From positions 1-64,000 of IMG/VR virus record IMGVR_UViG_3300037264_001603: a stretch of 64,000 bases of DNA, one strand, 5' to 3'. Below are positions 24,736-31,305 of this stretch, piece after piece (the first letter of the stretch is position 1; every line of letters starts with the position of its first letter). The translations under genes and the position numbers were made by a program. Below the pieces are notes generated by a model that was not told the origin of the DNA, searched no databases, and saw only the letters and a program-made list of their open reading frames with translations. This DNA is from a virus.

Positions 24736-24780
24736 ACGCAGTTTCTGTCGTATAATTCTCAAGTGCGGATAAGTGTCCGC
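24728..24780 (+). promoter_or_regulatory. TATAAT promoter with start-site hairpin for the cold-shock gene
   Basis: A consensus TATAAT at 24751-24756 lies in CGTATAATTC, identical to 471 and 37437. The -35 (CTGCAT, 24728-24733) is poor. Hairpin GCGGA (24765-24769) / TCCGC (24776-24780) lies at the predicted transcript start. A 50-nt leader then precedes the start codon, a length that could allow RNA-level control. Confidence 0.65.
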
Positions 24781-24813
24781 GACGACAGCACAGAATTTCC
24801 TAGGAGTTATACA

Positions 24814-25038
24814 ATGGTTAATGGAGTAGTAAAGTGGTTTGATGCTAAGAAGGGATACGGTTTCGTCGTTTCCCCTGAGGTTGATGGTGATGTATTTGTT
24901 CACTACACCAAGATCAAGATGGAAGGCTTCAAGAAGCTGGAGACTGGCGAGAAGGTCTCCTTTGACCTCATTCGCACCCCCGCTGGGAAGCCTCAGGCAG
25001 ATAACGTTGTTCGAAACGGAGTAGAAACACAAGACTAG
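24814..25038 (+). CDS. cold-shock-domain protein (74 aa)
   Basis: Opens VNGVVKWFDAKKGYGFV (RNP1 = KGYGFV) and continues DVFVHYTKI (RNP2). The length is normal for a CspA-type protein that binds single-stranded RNA and melts structure. ATG 24814 has TAGGAG upstream. Has its own promoter and a structured leader. May help translate the many hairpin-bearing messages seen here, which is speculation. Confidence 0.92.
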   Translation: MVNGVVKWFDAKKGYGFVVSPEVDGDVFVHYTKIKMEGFKKLETGEKVSFDLIRTPAGKPQADNVVRNGVETQD

Positions 25039-25042
25039 GGAT

Positions 25043-25071
25043 TTGACAAAAAAGCCCAGATGTCTTATGAT
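25043..25071 (+). promoter_or_regulatory. sigma70-like promoter TTGACA-N17-TATGAT
   Basis: Perfect TTGACA at 25043-25048, 17-bp spacer and TATGAT at 25066-25071, in GTCTTATGATT. Same architecture as 80-108. The predicted start is near 25078, just before GGGAGG, giving a very short leader. Confidence 0.8.
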
Positions 25072-25092
25072 TGCTGTGGGAGGATTAAAACA

Positions 25093-25365
25093 GTGGGCAA
25101 TACAACTTACGTGGATTTAGAGATCCTTGCCGATCTCGGAGACGAGTATTTGGTACGCGTAGGCAAGGACGGGTTGAATGCTCTGGTGGAGTTTGATGCT
25201 ACCCTGGTTGTTCGCCATTGGGATGGGGAAAAGCCGGTGGTGCTTGAGCCGTATGGAGATACCGCGGTTCGTACCAGAGAAGATGCCAGAAGTACCAATA
25301 ACTTGGAGAATTTGCCAAACGTAGACGTGGACGAGCTACTCACGTGGCTCGTGACCCAGGAGTGA
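25093..25365 (+). CDS. hypothetical protein (90 aa)
   Basis: The start is set at GTG 25093, 9 nt after GGAGG (25079-25083). An upstream in-frame ATG at 25060 overlaps the promoter -10 and cannot be on the transcript. Acidic alpha-beta protein (NTTYVDLEILADLGDEYLVRVG; FDATLVVRHWDGEKPVV). Function unknown. Followed by a 130-nt structured gap. Confidence 0.65.
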   Translation: MGNTTYVDLEILADLGDEYLVRVGKDGLNALVEFDATLVVRHWDGEKPVVLEPYGDTAVRTREDARSTNNLENLPNVDVDELLTWLVTQE

Positions 25366-25397
25366 TTCGAGTATTAGGTTCTCCCTCCAGGGTATGT

Positions 25398-25446
25398 GGG
25401 GAATCTTCCCCCGGGCCTTCAGTGCCCTACCCGACCGCGTCTGCGG
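25398..25446 (+). other. three tandem hairpins in an intergenic leader
   Basis: GGGGA/TCCCC (25398-25411), GGGC/GCCC (25413-25427) and CCGC/GCGG (25435-25446) follow one another with 1-7 nt between. None has a T-tract. They occupy most of the 25366-25496 gap ahead of a gene with its own terminator. May be a structured leader or small RNA. Confidence 0.5.
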
Positions 25447-25496
25447 ATACAATGGCCTAAGAACCTAAAAATACATTGTACGGAGGGAAATACACA

Positions 25497-25772
25497 ATGG
25501 GTGTACTAAAGCACGACGGAACTGTAGTCAATCTTGACGCGCTTGATTCCGTGTTCGATACCAATGCCAATGGCTTTGGTCCTGAGACCACGAGCAACCC
25601 TGACATGGTAGCAGGCGTCAAGGCGAATATGGCAGGCATGCCTTGGACTGGTGGATACAGCCTACCTACGGGTAATCGCTCTTCCAGCACTGGGCTTCCG
25701 CATGTTAGCCTCGGTCGAAGTGGCAAGCTCCCAGCGGGCAACGCTACTCTGGCTGGCGTAACGACTCGATAA
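25497..25772 (+). CDS. hypothetical, probably abundant small protein (91 aa)
   Basis: ATG 25497 with GGAGG at 25482-25486. Low-complexity, Gly/Ser/Thr/Asn-rich and without charge clusters (GYSLPTGNRSSSTGLPHVSLG), like minor virion or decoration proteins. A structured leader in front and a double terminator behind make it a single-gene unit, typical of genes expressed at a distinct level. Confidence 0.65.
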   Translation: MGVLKHDGTVVNLDALDSVFDTNANGFGPETTSNPDMVAGVKANMAGMPWTGGYSLPTGNRSSSTGLPHVSLGRSGKLPAGNATLAGVTTR

Positions 25773-25795
25773 GCGCAGTCAACTTCATTACGGCT

Positions 25796-25862
25796 GGCCA
25801 AGGGCAATCCTTGGCCCGCCCCAAGATGCGGGTGTCCCCCCAAAGGGGGGCATCCTTTCTTA
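25796..25862 (+). terminator. double hairpin terminator
   Basis: First hairpin: GGCCAAGG (25796-25803) / CCTTGGCC (25809-25816), 5-nt loop. Second: CCCCCC (25836-25841) / GGGGGG (25845-25850), 3-nt loop, followed by CATCCTTTCTT. The second is intrinsic-terminator-like, though the T-tract is interrupted by C residues. Confidence 0.75.
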
Positions 25863-25901
25863 CATCGTCCGAGGATTTGAATCCTACAGGAGGTGTATTC
25901 T

Positions 25902-26102
25902 ATGGAAGATCTAGTACTAGGCGCGCTTGGACTAGTCTCCGGTGCAATTCACTGGGGCCTTTCTAACGCACTACCCCTAGCAGTCGGTGCAGTACTTGGT
26001 GGCCCTCTCGGTCACGCCGCTCTTGGAATGGTTGGCGACGTCCTTAGCAGAACTAAGGAAGTAGTTGACTCCATCGGCTCTGCCATTTCTGGCAAGAAGT
26101 AG
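25902..26102 (+). CDS. small glycine-rich hydrophobic protein (66 aa)
   Basis: ATG 25902 is 8 nt after a perfect AGGAGG; an in-frame GTG at 25893 overlaps that SD. Residues 5-45 are almost entirely hydrophobic with spaced Gly (LGALGLVSGAIHWGLSNALPLAVGAVLGG), then a short amphipathic Lys tail (DSIGSAISGKK). It could be a holin, a membrane-inserting virion peptide or a bacteriocin-like toxin. Framed by terminators on both sides. Confidence 0.65.
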   Translation: MEDLVLGALGLVSGAIHWGLSNALPLAVGAVLGGPLGHAALGMVGDVLSRTKEVVDSIGSAISGKK

Positions 26103-26117
26103 TTCACCAGTATTTGG

Positions 26118-26146
26118 AAAGGGGCCTGGTACTACCAGTCTCCTTT
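26118..26146 (+). terminator. terminator-like hairpin
   Basis: AAAGGGG (26118-26124) pairs with CTCCTTT (26140-26146), and CTGGT (26126-26130) with ACCAG (26134-26138), around a 3-nt ACT loop; one mismatch and one wobble. No run of T follows. It separates the small hydrophobic gene from the dUTPase pair. Confidence 0.5.
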
Positions 26147-26162
26147 CTCCAGAGGTTTTCTA

Positions 26163-26603
26163 ATGAAAATGAGCTTTGCCAATTTGAACAAAGATGGGCT
26201 CCATGGAGCTACTGTAGACGGAAACACGCTATTTTTTCAGTGTGTGAAGCCTTTGATTATCCAGCCTGCGGAAATCCAAAAAGTTCATGTTGGAATAGAA
26301 CTTAGAATTCCCGAAGGATTTGTTCTCAATGTCAGTACTCACCCCAAGCTTGCAGATAAAGCAGGGGAGGTCTTTCCGGCCCTTACAGCTGTAGATCATA
26401 CCCATGTGGGTGAAGTAGTGATTCCAGTGCGCAACAACGGGCGCAATCCTTTGAGCCTAATGGTTGGAATGGTATTCGCACGTGGACATTTGGTTCGCGT
26501 CGAGGAGCTAGAATTCACGGAGGAAGCCCCGACGGTGGTTCCTACCGACCTACCTCGCACCCAACCGCAACGGAAGAATCCGTTCAACTTTGAGGTAAAG
26601 TAA
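26163..26603 (+). CDS. dUTPase-fold paralogue lacking catalytic motifs (146 aa)
   Basis: Aligns with the adjacent dUTPase over its core: [26 protein letters not shown] matches [26 protein letters not shown], and [27 protein letters not shown] matches the [23 protein letters not shown] region. Motif II (PRSGLA) is replaced by HPKLAD, the motif III Asp is displaced and the P-loop-like motif V is absent. It is thus probably not an enzyme. It may be a structural partner or a regulator. TAATG-coupled to the intact copy. Confidence 0.75.
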   Translation: MKMSFANLNKDGLHGATVDGNTLFFQCVKPLIIQPAEIQKVHVGIELRIPEGFVLNVSTHPKLADKAGEVFPALTAVDHTHVGEVVIPVRNNGRNPLSLMVGMVFARGHLVRVEELEFTEEAPTVVPTDLPRTQPQRKNPFNFEVK

Positions 26604-27034
26604 TGAAGTTCGTTTTGAAGCGTCTTCACGAAGATGCAATTGTTCCGACTTATCAAACCCCCGGATCAGCTGGTGCAGACCTCTGCTCCGTAGAGGATGT
26701 TGAGATTCCTGAGGGACAAACCCGGGTGGTAAGTACTGGACTTGCTATAGAAATTCCTGCTGGATTCGAGATACAGATTCGTCCCCGAAGCGGCTTGGCG
26801 GCCAAGCACTCGGTCACTGTTCTCAATACACCAGGGACCATCGACAGCGACTATCGAGGTGAGGTAAAAGTCATCCTCATCAACCACGGAACCCGGCCTT
26901 TTGCAATTACCAAGGGTGATAGAATCGCACAGATGGTTATTGGCCGCGTATTTCAAGCGGGCTTCGAAGAGGCCCTCGAACTGAATCAGACCCTCCGCGG
27001 CGCGGGGGGTTTCGGTTCCACAGGAAGGAATTAG
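26603..27034 (+). CDS. dut: dUTP diphosphatase (143 aa)
   Basis: Hydrolyses dUTP to dUMP and pyrophosphate, feeding thymidylate synthase and keeping uracil out of DNA. All five trimeric dUTPase motifs are intact: AGADL (24-28), PRSGLA (61-66), [10 protein letters not shown] (78-87), GDRIAQMV, and [10 protein letters not shown] at the C-terminus. Coupled to the degenerate paralogue by TAATG. Confidence 0.96.
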   Translation: MKFVLKRLHEDAIVPTYQTPGSAGADLCSVEDVEIPEGQTRVVSTGLAIEIPAGFEIQIRPRSGLAAKHSVTVLNTPGTIDSDYRGEVKVILINHGTRPFAITKGDRIAQMVIGRVFQAGFEEALELNQTLRGAGGFGSTGRN

Positions 27035-27035
27035 C

Positions 27036-27272
27036 ATGGAAGCTCAGTTACCTATTAACGTTGGTTGTGAAGTTCAAGTTGCAGCTCAAGATGGTATCGC
27101 TACCGTAACCGTGCCCCCGGAATTACGTCTCACGGAAAGGCTAGTCACCTTCTTGAATGCTGCTTTACAGGCTCGTGATCTCACCCTTAAGCATTGGACT
27201 ATTACCACCCCCGAACAGGAAAAGGAATTGGAGAGCCTACCCAATGTCAAGATGGAGCAAACCAAAGAATAA
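27036..27272 (+). CDS. hypothetical protein (78 aa)
   Basis: ATG one base after the dUTPase stop, behind an AGGAA SD. N-terminal beta strands (VGCEVQVAAQDGIATVTVP), then a helix and an acidic end. Overlaps the patatin gene by 29 nt. Function unknown. Confidence 0.65.
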   Translation: MEAQLPINVGCEVQVAAQDGIATVTVPPELRLTERLVTFLNAALQARDLTLKHWTITTPEQEKELESLPNVKMEQTKE

Positions 27273-28089
27273 TGAGATCGATTTGGTACTTTCGTCTTCC
27301 GGAGTACGCGTTCCTTGTTTTATTGGAGGGTTAACTGCCCTCGAAGAACGAGGATACAAGATTCACAGAATTGCCGGCAGTTCCGGAGGGGCCATAATCG
27401 CTGCAGCATACGCACTCGGCATGACCACTGCTGAGATGAGGGAACTTTCACTCGAAATTCCCTATCAAAGCTTCCGGGACTTCAAACTTCGAAACCTCCT
27501 GAGCCTGAGCAACCCTAGTGTTTATACAGGGCAGGAACTAGACGCCTACTATCAACAAATTTTCGGCGATGCTCTAATGCGGGACATGAAACTCGACTGC
27601 CGAATTTCAGTCGTTACAATCATCGGCCGCAAACGCATCCTTATCGATCGAGAGTCTCACCCAGACCTTCCCGTTTGGAAGGCAGTGAGAATGTCCTCGA
27701 CTATCCCCTTCATTTTCCCTTGGTGCGATTTGGACGGGCAGCCCGTCACTGATGGTGGCCTCGTCACCGGCATAAACGATATCTTTCCTAATAACCCGCG
27801 ACCAGTAATCTGTTTGCGGCCCAGAGCAGATCACGTCCTGAAAAAGGCTATCCAGGATGTCAAGGCCTCCAAGTTGTTCATTTGGAATTACCTCAAGATC
27901 ATTGCCGAGTACTTCTTGGATGCGGTAGATAATCAACACGTACCAGAGGTTGAATGGAACCGCACCATTGTCATTCCGACCTTCGACATTGGTGGTTTCA
28001 ACTTTGACATTACCCCGGAAGAGGTAAAGCAACTCATCCAGTACGGGTACAATGCCGTCATGACATCAGAGCTGTCCTTGTCTAAATAG
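27244..28089 (+). CDS. patatin-like phospholipase (281 aa)
   Basis: The catalytic dyad is complete: GSSGG at 45-49 (nucleophile Ser47) and DGG at 170-172. The oxyanion segment is LSSSGVRVPCFIGGL, close to the usual GGGxRG. ATG 27244 follows GGAGAG. No signal peptide or membrane helix, so the enzyme acts in the cytoplasm or after release. Patatin enzymes hydrolyse membrane phospholipids. A role in lysis, host membrane remodelling or virion entry is possible. Ends in a terminator. Confidence 0.87.
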   Translation: MSRWSKPKNNEIDLVLSSSGVRVPCFIGGLTALEERGYKIHRIAGSSGGAIIAAAYALGMTTAEMRELSLEIPYQSFRDFKLRNLLSLSNPSVYTGQELDAYYQQIFGDALMRDMKLDCRISVVTIIGRKRILIDRESHPDLPVWKAVRMSSTIPFIFPWCDLDGQPVTDGGLVTGINDIFPNNPRPVICLRPRADHVLKKAIQDVKASKLFIWNYLKIIAEYFLDAVDNQHVPEVEWNRTIVIPTFDIGGFNFDITPEEVKQLIQYGYNAVMTSELSLSK

Positions 28090-28124
28090 GGTGACTCCTC
28101 GCTAGGAGTGTACCCTCTTATCAT
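28089..28124 (+). terminator. intrinsic-terminator-like hairpin
   Basis: GGGT (28089-28092) / ACCC (28112-28115) enclose ACTCCT (28094-28099) / AGGAGT (28104-28109), followed by TCTTATCATTT. It begins on the stop codon of the patatin gene. Confidence 0.7.
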
Positions 28125-28136
28125 TTGGAGAAAATT

Positions 28137-28412
28137 ATGCCCGTAGTCATTACTGATTTCACCAATCGTGTTTGGGCGGTAGAACAGCCCAACGATGGAT
28201 CTCTACATGTTGGCTTCACTGGTAAACCAGGCCCCCGGCTAACGGACGTCCTGGATTTCATTGAAACCCGCAGCAAGCAGTTTGAGAAGTTCGTTCAGAA
28301 ACGCAAGATAGAGGAGTTCAAGGATGCCCAAAAGAGACGAGGTGCGGTACTTAGCCCAGCAGCTGGGAACGTACAGCATGCGCGTGGAAGGGACACCAGC
28401 ACTCCTTCGTAA
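28137..28412 (+). CDS. hypothetical protein (91 aa)
   Basis: ATG 28137 with GGAG at 28127-28130. The first 60 residues look coding (VVITDFTNRVWAVEQPNDG, then a charged helix), while the last 28 read like out-of-frame sequence (RRGAVLSPAAGNVQHARG) where the next gene overlaps by 89 nt. Confidence 0.6.
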   Translation: MPVVITDFTNRVWAVEQPNDGSLHVGFTGKPGPRLTDVLDFIETRSKQFEKFVQKRKIEEFKDAQKRRGAVLSPAAGNVQHARGRDTSTPS

Positions 28413-28590
28413 GGAGTTGGTACTTCCAGAAGAGATAGCCGTCGGGGACAGAGTGAAACTATTCTCTCTCCCTGATGGAAAGCAATTTGTTTCCAAGGTA
28501 GACATCGACAGCTCCGAGGGTTTGGTTATTCGGAGAATCACTGCCGCACATATCTACTTTGATGGAGAAATCTCAATACAGGAGGCCTAA
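28324..28590 (+). CDS. hypothetical protein (88 aa)
   Basis: ATG 28324 has GGAG 8 nt upstream. The C-terminal half is beta-rich (LPEEIAVGDRVKLFSLPDGKQFV...) and resembles a small SH3-like barrel. The 89-nt overlap with the preceding gene is the longest in the window; ATG 28378 would cut it to 35 nt but lacks a good SD. Confidence 0.6.
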   Translation: MPKRDEVRYLAQQLGTYSMRVEGTPALLRKELVLPEEIAVGDRVKLFSLPDGKQFVSKVDIDSSEGLVIRRITAAHIYFDGEISIQEA

Positions 28591-28592
28591 CC

Positions 28593-29027
28593 ATGTTCGG
28601 TAAAATCAAGAATTTCTTCAAGAAGGCCTGGGAGTGGGCAGAGGCCCTTTGGGAAAAGCACGACGAGATGATGGAAGATATGGTTACCGCCGTTCTTCCT
28701 ATGGTTATCGACGTGGCATTCCGAACGGATCTCAACGGAGATCAGAAGAAGAAGGCTATTGTGGATGCCATCATCGACAATGCTCACCTTTCTGCGGCTA
28801 ATGTCTCTCACTCCCTTCTCAATGAGGCGGTCGAGGTTGCCGCGGCCAAGTACAACATTCAGATTGGCAAGTTGACCCTTGACAAGATGGAGGCGTCTCG
28901 TCAAGCTGCCCTTCAAGCTGCTCGGGACTTTGCTAACAAGAAGCTCCAGATTAGCGGAAAAGAAGCAGAGGCCGCGGGCGTAAACGCAGCGGTTGTTCTA
29001 ACCAATGCAGATGTGGATTCGAACTAA
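28593..29027 (+). CDS. hypothetical amphipathic helical protein (144 aa)
   Basis: ATG follows GGAGG three bases after the previous stop. Opens with an amphipathic Trp/Lys helix (FGKIKNFFKKAWEWAEALW) that could lie on a membrane. The rest is Ala-rich helix (ASRQAALQAARDFANKKL). It overlaps the next, membrane-type gene by 23 nt, and the two may work together at the envelope. Confidence 0.65.
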   Translation: MFGKIKNFFKKAWEWAEALWEKHDEMMEDMVTAVLPMVIDVAFRTDLNGDQKKKAIVDAIIDNAHLSAANVSHSLLNEAVEVAAAKYNIQIGKLTLDKMEASRQAALQAARDFANKKLQISGKEAEAAGVNAAVVLTNADVDSN

Positions 29028-29739
29028 AGCCTTTTTCAAAGAGCTTTGGAGGAGGTTGCTTTTGATTGATTGGGTTTCGGCCGCTTTAGCTATTCTCAAG
29101 GCTGCCAAAAGGGAAGATCTCCGGGTCGAAGACAAGTACATTGTCATTCGACCGCGGCTTCTCAGCGATGAGAACTACTTGAGAGGTGTCTCCGTCCTGC
29201 GTGGAGTACTAACTCTCATCCCTCCGGCAGCCATTGCCGCCCCAATCCTTGGTTTAGGAGCCGTTGGCTTCAACATCTGGAAGCGTATAGCCCTCAGTGC
29301 CGAGTATGATCGTTTAGAGTATCCGCCAATTGACCCCAACATGCTACGACTATCCATCGAAATGGACACAGAACTAAAGAAGCATTACGGGCATTGGATA
29401 CTTGAACACAACTGGGACACAGGTGCTATCGCAGATCTGGAGAAGGTCTACAATGACTTCCAGTTCATGACGGACGGGAAGATGCTCCAAGCCAAGTATC
29501 CTCATGTATCCGACGACTACATTATGGGCAGAGTGATGCTCAACAAGCACAACCTGCAGAAGAATTTGGAACAGATCGAACAAGGGCTATTGAAGGTTTC
29601 CCAGAAACCAGAAATCAGCCACAACATCAGGGAGGCCTTTGAAACGATCAAAGAGCTGTTCCCGGTGATGAACGACTGGTCCCTATTCAACTCGGAAGGG
29701 TTTGACGATATAGTCGAGGTATTGGATACCATTTTCTAA
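29005..29739 (+). CDS. membrane-associated hypothetical protein (244 aa)
   Basis: Two close ATGs (29005, 29011) with only weak SD. Begins with a Trp/Arg/Lys amphipathic helix (FFKELWRRLLLIDW) like the preceding gene, then one membrane segment (GVLTLIPPAAIAAPILGLGAVGF, about 70-92). The remainder is soluble and helical. No family recognised. Confidence 0.65.
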   Translation: MQMWIRTKAFFKELWRRLLLIDWVSAALAILKAAKREDLRVEDKYIVIRPRLLSDENYLRGVSVLRGVLTLIPPAAIAAPILGLGAVGFNIWKRIALSAEYDRLEYPPIDPNMLRLSIEMDTELKKHYGHWILEHNWDTGAIADLEKVYNDFQFMTDGKMLQAKYPHVSDDYIMGRVMLNKHNLQKNLEQIEQGLLKVSQKPEISHNIREAFETIKELFPVMNDWSLFNSEGFDDIVEVLDTIF

Positions 29740-29750
29740 AAAGGATCATT

Positions 29751-30380
29751 ATGCGCATTTCAAGATGGTTTCTGTCTTTAGGATTACTTCTGGTAGTGGC
29801 TTGTCAGACCGTAGCCCCCACCCCTTTTCTGATTGGGAGAATGACCGACCTCAACGATGAGGTAGTCCAACTCTACGTCAATTGTTCAGAGGGTGCCAAC
29901 TACGTCCCTGCCAAGGAGGGTTGTGATTCCCCACTGTTGAGTACCAAGGTAGATGAGTTGATGACTCTCTCCGTGGATTTCATCAGTGCGGACATCAAGC
30001 AGCCCCAAGGGTACGACATTTATCTGGCCACTGCCATGATCTTCTTCCGCATTGGTGAACGGAACCTAAACGAATACACCAAGGCGGAGCAAATCGCACG
30101 CCAGTTTTTTGAGGTACAGAAGGCCCACTCAAGCCGTTCAATAGACGAAGCACGTTTTTACTGGGCCTGGTATGCAGCAGCAACTGCAGCCAAGCAGTAT
30201 TTTGACGATCCTTTGTCTTTGACCGAGGCACGAAAGGCAGATCTTCTTTTAGCCCTGGGGGAAGGAACCAGCATTTTACCTTCAGTGACGGGCCCAAGAT
30301 TGGTCCGACTACATTCTGCCCTAGATACTCTCCGATTTGTCATTGCCTTCATTGACGCCCTGACGACACAACCACAATAG
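29751..30380 (+). CDS. lipoprotein (209 aa)
   Basis: MRISRWFLSLGLLLVVAC is a signal peptide ending in a lipobox (VVAC, Cys18). The mature part is helical, with TPR-like features (AEQIARQFFEVQKAHSSRSIDEARFYWAWYAAA). Suggests anchoring in the outer or inner membrane of the host. Possible superinfection exclusion or lysis role, unproven. Confidence 0.75.
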   Translation: MRISRWFLSLGLLLVVACQTVAPTPFLIGRMTDLNDEVVQLYVNCSEGANYVPAKEGCDSPLLSTKVDELMTLSVDFISADIKQPQGYDIYLATAMIFFRIGERNLNEYTKAEQIARQFFEVQKAHSSRSIDEARFYWAWYAAATAAKQYFDDPLSLTEARKADLLLALGEGTSILPSVTGPRLVRLHSALDTLRFVIAFIDALTTQPQ

Positions 30381-30394
30381 CGCAACGTATTTCT

Positions 30395-30409
30395 GCGCCG
30401 AGGAGGCGC
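30395..30409 (+). promoter_or_regulatory. hairpin overlapping a Shine-Dalgarno site
   Basis: GCGCC (30395-30399) / GGCGC (30405-30409) with loop GAGGA. The SD AGGAGG (30401-30406) of the gene at 30411 is split between loop and stem, so folding would limit ribosome access. Confidence 0.55.
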
Positions 30410-30410
30410 G

Positions 30411-30572
30411 ATGATACGTATCACCGACCATGTCGTAATGGATTGGGGGGTGGTAATTTGGGAACAAGGTGGGGAAACGTTTGAACAGATCGAGGCCTTT
30501 TTATTCAGTGGCTTAATCATGCGACTAGACCCAGCGGATTTCTTTAGCATAACGGATGACGAAGCATGGTAA
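30411..30572 (+). CDS. small acidic protein (53 aa)
   Basis: ATG 30411 follows AGGAGG by 4 nt within a hairpin. The peptide is acidic and hydrophobic (WGVVIWEQGGETFEQIEAFLF). Overlaps the next gene by 7 nt. Function unknown. Confidence 0.55.
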   Translation: MIRITDHVVMDWGVVIWEQGGETFEQIEAFLFSGLIMRLDPADFFSITDDEAW

Positions 30573-30787
30573 TAAACCGACCAATCAAAATGATACAGAA
30601 CTTCGCCAAGACCGACTGTGTTCACTACGACGTAAGGGACGTGCCTAGCTGTTGTGGGCGCACCCATAAGGCCGGTGCTTGCTACATCAATTGGAAAGGC
30701 AACACTGGCGCGAAAACTTGTAGCACCCATATGAAGTGGTGCAAATACGAACAGGATCCTGCAAAGGGACCGGCGAAGGAGCAATAA
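30566..30787 (+). CDS. small cysteine-rich basic protein (73 aa)
   Basis: Six cysteines and several histidines in 73 residues (CVHYDVRDVPSCCGRTH; CYINWKGNTG; TCSTHMKWC), so zinc or disulfide stabilised. ATG 30566 overlaps the previous stop, but ATG 30590 is an alternative. No recognised finger family. If secreted it would need help, as no signal peptide is present. Confidence 0.6.
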   Translation: MVINRPIKMIQNFAKTDCVHYDVRDVPSCCGRTHKAGACYINWKGNTGAKTCSTHMKWCKYEQDPAKGPAKEQ

Positions 30788-30789
30788 CC

Positions 30790-30873
30790 ATGTTCATCCT
30801 ACGTAACTATCAGGTTTTGACCGGTGGCACTGCCACGGTACGCAAGGTTGGAACTGCGCCTGGAACTAACTAA
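30790..30873 (+). CDS. 27-aa miniprotein
   Basis: A perfectly placed AAGGAG (30777-30782, 7-nt spacing) precedes ATG 30790, and the TAA overlaps the next ATG (TAATG). The peptide is MFILRNYQVLTGG followed by 14 residues rich in Thr, Val and Gly. Its main role may be to couple translation into the fibre gene, or it may be a tiny structural peptide. Confidence 0.55.
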   Translation: MFILRNYQVLTGGTATVRKVGTAPGTN

Positions 30874-31247
30874 TGGCGCAACTCTCCATTCGATGCCCGA
30901 GTTCGACCGCGGGAGGTTCAACCTCACTCACTACGGGTGTTGATGTTCAGCGGTTAGTCTTGGTCAGGACTGGGAGTCAGGTCCCGGAAAACACCGTGAT
31001 CGACATTACCAATCCCGGTTCTGGCTGGGTAACTTTTGGAGACTCTATTACTCTTTCAGGATCGGCGGAATTAACGGAGCTTACCCAGGTTTACCGGAAC
31101 GGAGTCATTCAATTGACCGCCGCATCCGCAAGCGATAACAACGATGTATACTTTGTCGCAGCGAGCGGAAGTATTGCATTCGAGTACAAGCTACACACCA
31201 ACGACGTCGTTCAAGTATGGAAATTCAACCCCACCGCAAGTGGGTAG
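30873..31247 (+). CDS. beta-rich fibre/adhesin domain protein (124 aa)
   Basis: Paralogous to the C-terminal 110 residues of the next gene: LVRTGSQVPENTVIDITNPGSGW matches LIRTGGQILENTSINISTPGAGW, and YRNGVIQLTA..NNDVYFV, IAFEYKLHTNDVVQVWKF match throughout. So it is a stand-alone copy of that domain. Virion-surface role inferred from composition and neighbours. Confidence 0.75.
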   Translation: MAQLSIRCPSSTAGGSTSLTTGVDVQRLVLVRTGSQVPENTVIDITNPGSGWVTFGDSITLSGSAELTELTQVYRNGVIQLTAASASDNNDVYFVAASGSIAFEYKLHTNDVVQVWKFNPTASG

Positions 31248-31260
31248 TATTCGGCTTTAC

Positions 31261-31292
31261 CCTTTTTTACCGTAAGCAAATCCCAAAAAAGG
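31261..31292 (+). promoter_or_regulatory. 8-bp inverted repeat sequestering the SD of the next gene
   Basis: CCTTTTTT (31261-31268) pairs with AAAAAAGG (31285-31292); the final GG belongs to the SD AAGGAGG. On the + strand the T-run precedes the hairpin, so it is more likely a translational switch than a terminator. Confidence 0.5.
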
Positions 31293-31305
31293 AGGTTAAG
31301 CCCTA

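Noticed and set aside
25060-25092. Upstream ATG of the gene at 25093
   Set aside because: It lies between the promoter elements, so it would not be in the transcript; GTG 25093 follows GGAGG.
25868-25890. GGATTTGAATCC, resembling a tRNA T-arm
   Set aside because: The preceding 60 bases are a terminator, with no acceptor, D or anticodon arms that fit. I found no credible tRNA in the window.
30158-30784. A 208-codon minus-strand open frame
   Set aside because: It overlaps a lipoprotein gene and two small + strand genes with good start sites; no minus-strand SD or domain was seen.
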